Counted from the first letter of the stretch, positions 24,850 to 37,390 are shown. The stretch: 64,000 nt of DNA from Podospora comata (GCA_017354895.1 CP071495.1:1781001-1845000), one strand, 5' to 3'. Notes: a model not told the origin generated them from the sequence alone. Translations and numbers: made by a program.

Positions 24850-26560
24850 ATGACCTACACCGAAAATCCAGGATCTGACAGAGGGGGATTTGAGCTGGGT
24901 TCGACAGACCGTATATCCCGCGGGAGGAGTGGGGGAAGTTGGAATAGGCAAATGGGAGCGCTTCCTCCTTCAATTATGATTCAAGCCACCCCGCTTGCTG
25001 GGAAAGCTTTGCTGCTGCTATCCCATGCAGCGCGAGTGTTTTGCAGGGCATGTTCCCTGTTGTCCCTTCAGGTGTCGAGCATCCCCATGTAGCCTCGTCG
25101 TCTTACAGCTCAGCAAGCATACACCTTTCACCTCGGAGAGGCGCCGCCCCCCGTCTGGGGTTGAGCCGACTGTTCAGTCTCAAGTTCACCCGCGTCGGTG
25201 GCTGTTATGGGCCAAGGGCCTTGGGTGGTATAAGGTTAGGGCATGACGCCATCTAAGGGGTTTTGCTTTCCGGGTGGCTTTCCCACGGGCCGGTGCTCCG
25301 TCAAGGTTTTCATTCTTTTCCGCATGTATCTAAGGGAGTCGGCTCCCATTCAGCGAACCTTCTTTCTTTTCCTCTCTTTGTCGGTCGATTCAACCATTTC
25401 TTACAGTTGAGTTCCCATCGATTGGACAAGCCCTGTATCAGGCGCCTCTCTACCCCTAGAGGTGCTCAGACACCTACCTTGATTCTATCAATCCCGGTGC
25501 CGTCCCTGCATCAACCTAACAAACCCTTACAATAACCGCCCTCTGCGAGGTGTCCCGCTGACTCCCTCCGCAGTCCTACAACGGCTTCACGCCCTCCCCT
25601 CCTGGAAGAAAGAAAGAACTCGAACTACGATGGCAGCGAAACAAGCTTGTAACTCCCGGCCGAAGGCCACAAAGATTGACTCTAGCCGAATGTCACTAGA
25701 GGAACTGAAGGAAGCAGAGGAAGTGAAGGAAGCGCTGGCCGCGAAGGAGAAAGAGATGATCGCGCAGGAGGAGGCGATGGATGCAAGAAGAAGGGAGCAA
25801 ACTGTTTCCGTCAGTGACTTCCTGAAGGAATTCACTCGATGGAAGGCCGAGAAAGCGGAAGAAGAGGCGGCTGGAGGCAGTGAGGTAGGAGGCCATGAGC
25901 AGCGAGCCGGTCGGGACTTGAGTGACAAACCTGAGATGCCTCGAGAGGGTCATGCGGCATTGGAGAGGAATCTGCGGGGTGAAGAGGGTATTGGGCATGC
26001 TGTGCGCCGGATGGATCCAGACGAGGGAGCGGAGGCTGTTGTGCGGAGATTAGATCTCACCAGGTGTAAGTCGTTTTACCTGAGAAGGATTACACTCAGC
26101 TTCTGATTTCGAGCAAGGAAGTTGAACCAATCCGATAGGGTACTCATCCCGAGTTTATGTCTGAGGAGGTCTTTCAAAGGAGGATGGCTGCCCCGAACGA
26201 GGCTATAAAGTAGGGGAAGAGGGTTTGCCAAGGACTGTGGGGACTGTGGATGTTTGTATCGTGGGGTCAAGGATCGAAGAGAAGACATTAGGACGGAGCG
26301 TTTTGTGTTTGCTGAGTGTTATTCACACGTACCAAGGGTTTGTGGGGTCACAGTGGCGGAGATTTTGAGACGAGACTTTTTGTGTCCTAGCCTGGCACCG
26401 GAAGTGTGGGATGCTATTTCTATTCAGGGATAGTTGAGGGGTCTTTTCCTTTGAGAAATTCTAGGGGGGCAATACCTTTTTTCCAGGGGGACATTACCAC
26501 CCATGGGGTTAGGGTTGTATATAGTCCCTGAGCCTTGAGACATCATCAACTACATCAACG
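24850..26560 (+). mobile_element. Degenerate retroelement-like fossil (Ty3-type LTR element suspected)
   Basis: A leader-like stretch (24850-25620) precedes a frame at 25630-26106 for a charged, coiled-coil-like protein of about 158 residues that resembles the start of a gag. It is followed at 26110-26530 by purine-rich sequence with the GGGGGGCAAT and TATATAGTCCCTGAGCC style of the 3' end of fungal Ty3-type elements. No reverse transcriptase or integrase is present, and paired LTRs were not found. It is broken, much reduced and probably old. Family assignment is tentative. Confidence 0.3.
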
Positions 26561-26569
26561 CTTACACCT

Positions 26570-26712
26570 TTGCAATTAAAGCCTTGTAATTAAAGCCTTT
26601 ATAATTAAAGCCTTTATAATTAAAGCCTTGTAATTGAAGCCTTTGTAATGAAAGCCTTTGCGGAAGGCTTTGCAATTGAGGCCTTTGCGGAAGGCCTGGC
26701 AATTGAAGCCCT
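26570..26712. repeat. Tandem array of a ~15-bp unit
   Basis: Nine or so units close to TTGTAATTAAAGCCT, with a few carrying GCGGAAGGC instead. The units become more GC-rich towards the right end. Minus-strand frames over it (QGFNCQAF, KALIIKA repeats) are by-products of the array. Confidence 0.85.
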
Positions 26713-27770
<1,058 letters not shown>

Positions 27771-27941
27771 CTTCCTCTTCCCTCAGGCCGACCACACTGA
27801 TCTGGGAGATCTTCACCCATCAATCCGTGTTGGCCATCCTCCACAGAGCACAAGCAGAAGCCTACTATTCACCCCTCCTTCATCACGATATTTCGTCTCT
27901 TGATATCGACTACTCGACTTTCCAAGAAAAAATAGCTCAAG

Positions 27942-29190
27942 ATGGACCCGGAAGTCCCCAATAACGATTTTCCGTGGTTGAACGACGAGTTGGGGGTTCA
28001 GTTCCTCATGGATGAGGCGGCTGGCGATCCCAAGTAAGTCTTCTACCCTCACTCCATACGATTTCCTTCTTGAAACTCGCGAAGATGGGAAGGTTTTTCT
28101 TTCTTAAGCTTCTGTGGTCAAGCGACCACCCAATCGACTTTCTCACAGTTCAATCTGGCAACCTTTCACGCCTCACAATCAAACGATGAGATAAATCGAC
28201 TTGAGCAAGTAAACTAACATTATTCAACAGTATTATCAAGGACGGTACATTTCTCACGTTTGGAGACGACGAGGTCCAGCAGGCCAATCACCACGATGCT
28301 CCAGTTCAGGAACAGTACTAGAACGACCTTTCCTGATGCGCAAAACGACTTCAACTTTGCCGCTCCTATGCCCGCTGTCGTGCCCTTACCCGGAAACAAC
28401 CCTATCCTCGCTCCGGATGCCGTCTTCGGACAGGCTCCCGTCTTCAATCAGTCACGCAACCCGGTTGTGAATCAGTTCTTCAACCCCGCCCTGCCCAACT
28501 TAGAGCTCGACCCGACCTTCCAGCCCGGTTATCCCTTCATTCCCAACCCGGAACTCGCGCCCGGCTCCGTCCCTGTTGCGCCTGTCCTTCACCTTCAACT
28601 GCCCCCCGCCTTCAACTTTGACCCGACCCCCGCCTTCAACTTTCAGCCTGCGCCTGGCCTCGCCCCAGCTCCTGGCTTCCCGCCTGCTCCTGTGAACAAA
28701 CCCGCCGCTCATGTTGCGAGCCCTCATCTTCAAGAGCCTGTCAGTGCCCAATTCCCCGCCGCTATTCAACCACCAGCTCTCAATCAAGAGCCTGCTCAAC
28801 GCCCAACTTGCCCTTGCAATTCCCGCTCCAGCCCCAGCCGCTGCTCGCCCAAAGCAGAAGAGAAAGAGACTCACGCAGGAAGAAGTTGACAATCTGCCAC
28901 CTACCGCCAGAGAGCTAGACTATACTGGAAGATGGCCTGGGCGGCTGCCGCGTCCACGGCGGAAGCGGTGGGGGGACCACCATCTCAGCTTGAAGAGGAA
29001 GGCCGGTCGGCCGAGGAGGGAGAGGAAGAAGAATGCCAGAAAGAACGCTCCGGATGTTGCTCTTGTCGCTGTTCAGGACAATAATGGGGATGAGATTGTG
29101 CAGGCAGATGGGGCGCAGAACGAGGCTGAGAATCGGATCGAGGAGGGGAGTGACGGAGTTGAGCAGCATATCAATGTCATGGTGGTGTAA
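27942..29190 (+). pseudogene. Frame-broken lineage-specific gene with a basic, AT-hook-like tail
   Basis: The family is not recognised. The first exon (27942-28033) encodes MDPEVPNNDFPWLNDELGVQ and ends at a good GTAAGT donor. A 197-bp intron with CTAAC branch and CAACAG acceptor leads to 28231, where the frame continues (IIKDGTFLTFGDDEVQQ) to a stop at 28319. From about 28320 a second frame carries a Pro/Phe/Asn-rich region with repeated PAFNF and LAPAPG units. From about 28790 a third frame carries AIPAPAPAAARPKQKRKRL and a basic tail with GRPRRERKKNARK, similar to an AT-hook, then an acidic end, stopping at 29190. Each change moves the frame by one base in the same sense. I could not find introns to explain them. 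Either the gene is decaying or its introns are unusual. A diverged copy of its 3' part follows downstream. Confidence 0.45.
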
Positions 29191-30155
29191 GACAGTGAGG
29201 GGAAGAATGGTTTTTATACAGATAGGGAGCTTTAGGAACTCTGTTGGTTGTATTGTATAGTGTAATAACAAGTTTTACTCATATCCTTCATTATGTTCTT
29301 GTTTAAAAGGTTAATATATAGAGCCTGACGATACCTTTCACAACTTCCATTTTGTGGGCCGAGTCGGATACTATGTTAATAACACCAACGGCTCCCTGCG
29401 CAGGAGAGACACAAAATAGCTTCCCTCCTTGTAATCCAAATGTTGAACTACCCTCAACTTCCATAAGAATCCCACTCGGCCATCCCAACCTACCTTCATT
29501 GACCTGTGGTTCAATAATGGGAACTACACGATTAGGAAAGTGGCCCAAGAGGGGCAGAACGAAGTCGAGATTCAGAATGACGGTCAGAACAACGAGGAGG
29601 CAGTTCCGTGCTTGGAGGGCAACGATGATGGAGCTGAGATTGAGAATAACGCCGGGAATCACAGGGAGGCGAATCAAGTGTTTGAAGCCAACGTCGATGG
29701 AGTCGCCAATGAGATTGAGAATCATGATATAGGCGAGTATCATTGTCCGAACGAGGATAACGGCCGGCTTTTCAATCATGAGGATACCTCGTTGTCGTGG
29801 ACCCTGCGTGATTTTGAGGATATCTGACGCCCCTGCATTGCCATTAAGGTCTTGGACGGGAGATGATGAAACAGGGTAATGTTGGTGTAAGAGGGAGAGG
29901 GCAAGGGTGGATTTTAGGCCGACATAGGTTTTACACATCGGTAAACTCTTAGGAGTTTTAGGAACTCTTTTATTAAATGTATTATAGTGTAACAATGACT
30001 TGTATCATATCTTTGACGGTATTGTTATTTTAAGACGGTCAACACATGGAACATGACGATACCTTGAGGGCTTGTTTTTAGGTGAGTACTTCAATAATAC
30101 CAACTGCTCTCTGAGAAAGGATAGATATAAGATGACTTTCCACCGCCTCTAGAAT
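29186..30155 (+). repeat. Tandem duplication of a gene 3' end and flank
   Basis: Sequence after the stop of the previous gene (29186-29450, with TTTAGGAACTCT, TATAGTGTAA, ATGACGATACC-like words and CCAACGGCTCCCTG) recurs at 29887-30155 (TTTAGGAACTCT, TATAGTGTAA, CATGACGATACC, CCAACTGCTCTCTG). The offset is about 720 bp. Between them a frame at 29540-29827 (an acidic N/E-rich end, WTLRDFEDI) looks like the C-terminus of a paralogue. Copies are strongly diverged. Confidence 0.6.
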
Positions 30156-30295
30156 TGATTGCATCGCCTATCCCTATTTGAAGAGAGCAAACGTCCAGCT
30201 CCGACATTCAGACACAAAGGCATATTCAAAGTATCTCAAGGTTTGGTTTTGTATAGTTACATTATCATACAGGTATCAGGAAATGGAAAACCTAG

Positions 30296-30455
30296 CCGCA
30301 AACCCCCATAAAACCCCATGAAGACCCCATAAAAAAACCGTGAAACCGCCCATAAAAAACCATGGAAACCCCCATAAAAAAACCCAATAAAAGCCCCCCG
30401 CCCAATAAAAGATCCCCGGTAAAAGCCCTCCTTAAAAGATTCCCATAAAAGCCTC
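30296..30455. repeat. Irregular CCCATAAAA tandem repeat
   Basis: About a dozen degenerate units of 9-15 bp around CCCCATAAAAACC. On the minus strand they give a false FMG/FYGR-repeat frame. Confidence 0.8.
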
Positions 30456-30529
30456 CAGACAACACAAATTCCCCGCCCCTAATAACCCTTTCGCTTTCTT
30501 GATCCTTTTTCTTCCCCCCCACTTTTCAA

Positions 30530-32541
30530 ATGCCTCAAAGACCATTTTCAGAAAGCCAGTCACCGGGCGCCCCATCTGGAGACCCCGGGATGATGTCAAG
30601 GATATCCGATAGATTTACCATGTTGTCAAAATCTAAGTCCCAAAGGAGGGAATTCATATGGGCCACTCCGCCTCTCTCCTCTTGTCCCCCGGCTGTATCC
30701 TCGGCTTCCATCTCTCGGCTTCCATCTGGCCTTGAGCCTGTTCGGGGGTGCTGGAGATATCCTTGAGCATATCGTCCATGTTGAAGGGGTTATCAATGCC
30801 CAAGTTCCAAGGGAGGACATCACTGCCGTTCAGCCTGCCTGCCTCCTGTTCGCCTTCGACGTTGTTGTCGGCTTGGGCTATCTGACCTTGAACCTGGTCG
30901 TGGATTCCGGGGATGCCCTTGAGGATCTCGTCCATGTTAATGTTCTTGAGGATCTCATTCATATTGGTGTGACCTTGCGGATATCGTACACGTTGACGTC
31001 CTTGAGGATATCCTCCATGTTGATGCCGTTATCAAGGCCAGAGTCCCAACGAGGGCCCACCGTCGCCGAGAAATCCGCCAGTCTCCTGTCCGCCCTCGAC
31101 TCTGTCTTCGGCTTGGATCTGACCTTCACCCTGAGCCTAATGCTGGCCTTGATCTTGGTGCTGGAAGTGGGTGATCGAGGTGATCATCGACGTTGCTCTC
31201 GGGTTGCTCTTCGGGCCGGTGCCAGTTCATGCGAGGGATCATATGGGAGTGATCTGGATTATGACCATCCCCATTTCCATCATTCTGCACAGCCTGATCG
31301 GGGGCGGCCCTCGCTACACCGTTGTGGCCGTGCGCATCATCAACCGGAGAGGCTGTCGGGGTGCTGTTGGATGTCCTTGGAGCTCCCCGCCGTCTCGCAC
31401 CCCCTCTCTGTGGCTTCCACACCCCTGCCTTGATCTGCTTGTTTCGATGGTGGTCCGTGAATGGCCTCCTCTGTTCCCTCGCTTGTTTCTTGGCAGCCTT
31501 TATCTCATCCGGGGACATTCCAGTAAAATCCAACTCGGATGCAATTCCAGGGGACTGTTCGGACTCTTCCTTGGTAAGACCCCGCTTAGTTCCTTTGCGG
31601 CTGAGTGGTGCTGATTCGGATCGCGGAGTTGCTCTGTCGACTGGTGGGGAGCCGTTCTAGGGCTCTCTAGTTATAGCGGTAGTAGGGGAGACAATATTGC
31701 GGCCAATGGGTATGTGCTGCGGAATACCTGGAACCAAACCACCCTGCTGTTGAAGATTGTTTGGAGAAATGGGAGTTGGCTGCGCTGAGTGAAGGTGGGG
31801 TCCTTCGCTTGAAACTGATGACCTCGAGCCCTTCGAGTCGGGTCGGCGTCTGTGGAGGCTGGTGTAGATGCCTTTCTTTTGTTGTTGGGGGGAGAGGTCC
31901 CGCAGTAGGACCATTCTAGGGCTCTACTGAAGCAAGGCTCCCACCAGCTGGTTGGACATGGCTGGGCATTGTGGTTGCAACGGTTCGCTGATTCACCGTA
32001 TTGGCCTTTTGGGTCCAGTTGTCCCGGTTGTTCCACAGGTCGATGAGACCTCGGAAGCCTCTCTTGGTAGCATGGTGAATTAGGCGCTTCAGGTCTCCTT
32101 GACGAGGTAAGACGTCATCGCGCTCAGAGATGAAGCGAATCAAATAAGTTTCCGTCTTCAATAGTTCTCCGAAAGAGCGATAGGCCTGTGATGTCGCAGC
32201 CTTGTCCTTGTTCGAAAAGTGGTGCTCAGTCCATCTCTTTTCACAAGTTCTCAACCACTTCTTGTGAGAACATGATTGATCGCCGGAGTTGACAAGTCGT
32301 GAAGCCGTCTCCAAGTCGGCGTAATTCTCGGCCTCCTTCCTCCAGGACTTTGTAAAGATATCCCAGTAGACTTCAGCGGCTCTGTTGCGCAGTGCAGTGG
32401 CATTGGTACAAGTGGCAACCCGTCTGTCTTATGCTGAGGGTTGGTTAAACGCGGAACGGAAGTGCGGATGAGCCTTAGCACATCGTCGCACAAGAGGAGA
32501 GAGAGGACGCGGGGAGGACATAAACGTTCCGGTGGCGCCAT
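30530..32541 (-). pseudogene. Degenerate lineage-specific gene with internal repeats
   Basis: The family is not recognised. The reading starts at an ATG at 32541 with MAPPERLCPPRVLSPLVRRC and runs in frame, through one TAA near 32430, into an ordered helical region (AAEVYWDIFTKSWRKEAENY, SFGELLKTETYLIRFISERD). It reaches a TAG at about 31916. A second frame continues (SPQQQKKGIYTSLHRRRPDS), is interrupted by one TAG at 31657, and resumes in the same frame to 31126 (LDFTGMSPDEIKAAKKQARE). Further on, 31140-30560 encodes diverged repeats of about 75 codons with the core NMDDMLKDI / NMEDILKDV / NLSDILDII, spread over different frames. The mix of in-frame stops and frame changes indicates decay. 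Alternatives are unseen introns or stop-codon recoding. No function is proposed. Confidence 0.4.
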
Positions 32542-34200
32542 GACAATGAACAGCGTAAATATCAAGTCCACAGTCGACTTGTCTGGGGGAAAGGCATTCA
32601 AGATCGAGGTCGGAGTCGCACGTCTAGGCGTGCAATGAAATTGCCAAAGCCTCGATCACAGACCTTGAAAACCCCCAAATCACACTCAGACACGCGACTA
32701 AACGACGGCAATGAGTAGTGATTTGTGATCTTGAGATGTATAGGAACTGTCAAGCGCGCTTGTGGAAAGGGGAGCATCGTGACTTACCAGAACCGACAGC
32801 TCAGCATCGACCGCAGGGGCAGCTTGGGAAGAGGAAGATATGATTGTGACTGTAAGACTGTGAGGTACACAGTTAGATATGGCTCATGCCATGTGTAGCT
32901 AATGTCGTGGACTTACTCGACTGTGGTGATAGAAAAGAAGAAGAAATCCAATCGCAGCTGTTGTCCAGGCCCGAGTAAAAGCAGAAAAAAAGGCAGCAGA
33001 GGAGAGAGAAAGTGAGAGGGGGAGGCACAGTAAATAGTTGAGGGCAGGGCGGGTCTCTCTCTGCTTGCAAATTTCAAGATATGCACGCGTCGACATGAGC
33101 TCTGCACGCACTGCGTCCTGACGACGACAGTCGATGATGGCGGCGGCACTTGCAACTTATACGCCGACTCAGTAAGAGCAGTCCCCAATGTTGAAGTCAT
33201 GATGTCTTGTCTTTCAGGGGTAATGTTTACATGTGGTGTTATCCACCAGCCACCCCCTGATATCCATAAATGAGGCTATACAAAGTACAGATAAATCACT
33301 GCCTCCTGCCCTTTTCCGCATCTCGTTATCTTCCATTTTCAATGATCTATAGGTCATTGAAAATACAACCAAAGACATCAACACATCACCTCAACATCCC
33401 CTTCTGCAAGCTCCATGCCAAGACCTACAAGTCACCCCCCTAACTTGGAAAGAGAAGCAGTTATTCCTTCTTCGCAAACCCTTTGCAGGCCTTACTTTTC
33501 AGGCAGGATTAAGAAAGAAATCGGCAAAACCTCCTCGTGACTCACTGGCCCAATAGGGTTGTTTTAGGAGCAAGTTAGAAGACTGGATAAAAAATGGACA
33601 GAGATAAACTATCTTATCTGCCTGTTATACTGATAAGAGACACGCCGAGTATATCGTTGACGTGTCGCGTGGCGTGGGATAGGGAAAGGTTAGTTCGTTG
33701 TACCGCCAGTTGTATATTAATACTATGAATATGAGAAATGAACGTATTGTTATGCAGGGCACGGGCGGTAGAGCAGGAAGTTTAACTTTGACTCTCCACC
33801 GTCTTGGGATGGTGGTCGGAGGCAGGAATATCGAGACTTGTTGCCTGAGTATGACTAGGAGAGATGCTGTCGCTGAAGAATATGTACCAACATATATCAT
33901 AATCTTCCCGCCCGTTCTAGCCGTATCCATATTTCCCCGTGACCTCAATTTATCTTGAAAGCGGATGATACGTAATACGTAAGACCGAGATTCTCATTCA
34001 AACCAAAGCCCTGACTGGCCGGGCTGCTACCTATAAACATCAACACTGACAAAGCGATGTGGGAGCTTGGGAGTGAAAGTCATACATAGCAAAAAGAGTA
34101 AAAGAAGCGCAAAATTTATAAGAGGCAAGCAACACGGTACATCTTTCAAACCACGATACCCCCCAGCCTTTACCATTTCCCACACCACCGCTGCCGCGCC
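32542..34200. other. Gene-poor region
   Basis: Only short open frames are seen. A minus-strand frame at 33200-32913 (starts MTSTLGTALTESAYKLQVPP) could be the 5' part of a small gene but has no supporting motif. No repeats of note. Confidence 0.3.
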
Positions 34201-34594
34201 CTAGACCCTATCATATCCCTTCAACTCTCCAAGGTTCCACCCCTTGGACTGGAAGTGACGGGCGATCCATTGATCACCCTCATCATCCTCATCCCCACAC
34301 CCAGCCCTCATGCCCATTTTTCACTTCTGCCGACATAACCACCTTCATCTCGAACCTCCGTCGAGGCTAACCCACCCACAAAGGTCTCACTCGACTCGAG
34401 CCAAGAAAGACACCGCCGTTGATATCATTTCCCCCCCATAAACACATCAGTAATCCCAAGATCCCCCCATCTCAAGACCGAATCCTCATATCGCCTCCAT
34501 GCTCAATCCCCTCCGGTGCGACATCCTCCCAAGCCAGAAAATCCCCAACCTCTCCATTCCCAGTATGACCATCCTGGACAATCCCGAGCCACAT
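34201..34594 (-). CDS. Two short coding-like segments, hypothetical
   Basis: Two small ORFs on the minus strand look like real coding sequence. 34594-34472 encodes 40 residues (MWLGIVQDGHTGNGEVGDFL then AWEDVAPEGIEHGGD), and 34317-34201 encodes 38 residues (ending ARHFQSKGWNLGELKGYDRV). Upstream of the first, a TAG or CAG acceptor allows an earlier exon. They could be exons of one small gene with a mis-placed intron, or separate micro-genes. No family is recognised. Confidence 0.3.
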
Positions 34595-34846
34595 CACTGA
34601 GAGGTAAGGTAGCTAGGTGGCAAACACCTCCGCTTCACTACCTCTGCAGATCCCCCTGGCCGACCATTTTTTAACGTCAATGTTTGTCTCACGCAGGCCC
34701 TCCCCAGGGCTGTCTTGCGATGGTGTTTTTTGTGGTTTTCCGCTATTTTAGACCACCGGAGGTTGGTGGGTCATAGCTCAGACGGCCGTTGCAGGCGGCG
34801 ATCATGTCGTTGGTGCTCATATAGACCAGCCGATGGTGACCCTTGA

Positions 34847-35481
34847 TTAGGCAGTTGGCCCTGCGCCTGGGGCTCGGGGGCCTTGTACCGGTGACTTGGG
34901 AATCTGAGTATCTGGCTCGTTGGCTTCCACTTGGGAGCCAGGGTCTTGCGTGGGTGGCAATGGACTGATACCGGTCTGGGACAACAGGGCTAGACGGCTG
35001 CTTTGGAGAGAGCCATTTCGGGGTCGATGGTAGTGGTGAACATCGAACCCCTCTACTTGTACTGCCGGTGGCCTTTTCGTCAACCAGTCTCTGTGGAAAC
35101 GTGTAGTCTCCTTAGTGCTGATGAGGAAATGCCATGCTTCGGCATAGAGAAGATAATGGGGGGCTTTGATACTGCCCCATTCAAATGCTCGGTATGTCTC
35201 GTCAAACTCTGGCTCTCGAACGATTCTCTCAGCAATCATCCTGGCCGGGATTCTGCATTGCTCTTGAGTTAACTCCCTGTCAATGGCCACCGGGGTAGGT
35301 GAATGATGTAATCGACACCAAAACTGAGGCGAGGTTTAGAGGGATCATAACTTGTGGGAGATGGTAGAGGTGGTGGAAGAGAAAAGAGTGAAGGCAGCCA
35401 TGAAAGCAAGACAGTAATCCCTCCCGCAAGGACCCCGCCCGTGATCAAAGGCACCAAGCTCCTGGTCAACTTAACACGCAT
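34847..35481 (-). CDS. Small membrane-anchored hypothetical protein with a frame break
   Basis: The ATG at 35481 starts MRVKLTRSLVPLITGGVLAG followed by a hydrophobic stretch to about residue 34, which is a signal anchor or single transmembrane segment. A Pro/Ser linker follows, then SFGVDYIIHLP. At about 35290 the frame stops matching and the adjacent frame continues with VAIDRELTQEQCRIPARMIA, EFDETYRAFEWGSIKAPHY and a Pro-rich tail to 34847. No intron fits. One extra C in the CCCC run would make a continuous protein of about 211 residues. That points to a homopolymer sequencing error or a recent null allele. I do not recognise a family. It would act at a membrane. Confidence 0.45.
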
Positions 35482-35610
35482 GGAACCACCCGTCGAGGGC
35501 TGGCTTGCTGCGTAGAGAAATGAAAAGACTTTTATCCAGAGCGAGCAGTTTTCCTACAACCTTTGTTGGGGCGTTCGGCCCCCAAGAATAGACTCCTTCC
35601 GCTCGAGTGC

Positions 35611-37390
35611 CTAGGTTGGTTGGTAACGGCGATAGCTGAGGGTACAGTTGGGTTTTTGAAGGTTGATATGCCGGAGAGTACCGCTGATGGTGATGTGAAG
35701 GAGCAGCATAGATGAGTGATAGTCGCCGTCCGGTGGCTCCTCACAGAAAGATGGATGGGATGTGTCGACTGGTCGAAGGTTACAGTGTTCCAGAACTGTT
35801 GATCTTGGGTGCTTTGTATCATCACAGACCTTAAGCCCTTGACTGATGCTGGCGTACCCACCAGACACTCAATCACCAATCCCTCCTTTTCTCTCCACAG
35901 GTTCTCCGTCAGCATGACCCGGCTGGCAATGATCAAGAGGACAGGATGGTGAAGGCTCAGAGGTAGATTTTAGATCTGCTCAACACACACAAGTTGGCCC
36001 GAGAACAGGCACACCAGAATGAAAAAGGCATACCGACAGGCGTGGATGAAGCTGTGATTTCCAATGGAGCACAAGAACGGCATCAGAATGGCTCCTCGAA
36101 GACATTCTGCTTTGCGGTGGTCAGGGCCTTGAATGATATCCTCAAGCTTGTCGAGACATTCATCTTGAACAAGCACAAGTTCCCACTCAGAATAGTCGGC
36201 AACAACTCCCGCCGCGGCTCTCCAAGTACAGGATGGGACCACCTCGGACAGATTGTCCACCCGCCCGGTGTCGCTGCCGCTGTTCTGACCGGTCCGGGTG
36301 TGTTTGGGTTTTGAGCCCGTGATCTTCTCTAGTGCCCTCTCCTGTTGTGCCTTCTTTCTCAGGTTCTAGGTACGGTGATGACAAGAATCGCAGCAGTGAA
36401 AAACTTCTCCCAAAGGTTGCCGCAAGCTGATCATGGGCCCAGGACATCTCGATGAGCTGTGCGGCGGGAGGCTTGCAAGGGGATCGGGGTTGTCGGTGTA
36501 TGTGGCTTTGACAATGGCGCAAGCCAGAACGACGCCGACACTTCCTCAGATTCCCTAGCCGTGGCTGAAAATCTCGTGAGCCGGTTTACACACCGTCATC
36601 TCTGTAAGGAAACCTTGTCGGAACAGGCGGTGGACGTGCAGATCCTGTTAGGATCCGCCTCCTTCTTCGCCTTCTTCGGTACCGTGAAGCCGGTTTCTTC
36701 GTGGTGTCTGTGGGATGATCCCGAGTACACCGAGCACACCGAAGTTGAACCGTCTGAGAGCTCGACCGGGGACCGTGCAGGTATTGCCCTGAGTCCTGTG
36801 GGGGATCGTGGGTACGGCTGGTCGTCAAAAGCCCGGTAAGTGAGAGATCAGGTATGGCTAGGTCAGGTAGATAAGTAGACCAGGTTAAGAAAGGTCTTCC
36901 ACAAGGGGAAATGTAAAGTGAGTAGTGATATATATGGGTAATGATGTAAAGCGAGAAAATTCGACCGAGTAGAACTCGCCAGTGTGAACAAGGCTTTAAC
37001 CCTAGAAGAAAAGGTCGCCTGGCCCCAACGGTCCTTGGAGGCCATTCTGCGTATGGGCTCTGTGTTGGGCTTCTCCAACTGTCGTTGAATTCGTTCAGAG
37101 GAAGGTTAGTCCAGGAATAGTTGGTGCTCAACAACTAGACCAGAAGCAGGAAGCTCCTTTGATGCTTGAGAAAGGCCAACAAAAGCGCCGGCCCCATTCA
37201 GATAGTCTGGGGGCTCAGGTAAGTCAAGGAAAACGTCAGCACCTCCGGCAGGGGCTACAATTCTGATAAAGGCCTCCTGGAACCATGCACCCCTGGAACT
37301 AATTCCACCACACGACGGCGACGAGAACCACGCAACTGATTTCGCCGTGAAGTCGGTTTTGCCAGAAAAGATCCTTAAACCCATTACCAG
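35611..37390 (-). CDS. Multi-exon hypothetical membrane protein (model incomplete)
   Basis: A chain of protein-like segments on the minus strand. 37393-37106 carries SGKTDFTAKSVAWFSSPSCG and a hydrophilic end. 37078-36863 contains RMASKDRWGQATFSSRVKAL. About 36840-36600 includes PARSPVELSDGSTSVCSVYS. Near 36500-36370 are hydrophobic stretches (VGVVLACAIVKA; KFFTAAILVITVP). 36340-35990 reads SCTWRAAAGVVADYSEWELV through CRYAFFILVCLFSGQLV. A GTGTGT donor there joins in frame to VMLTENLWREKEGLVIECL, and a final exon ends CTLSYRRYQPT at 35611. Several hydrophobic segments suggest an integral membrane protein. Only the GQLV to VMLTENLW junction could be set with some confidence; the other joins are not. 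The segments might belong to two genes, and frame breaks cannot be excluded. Confidence 0.35.
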
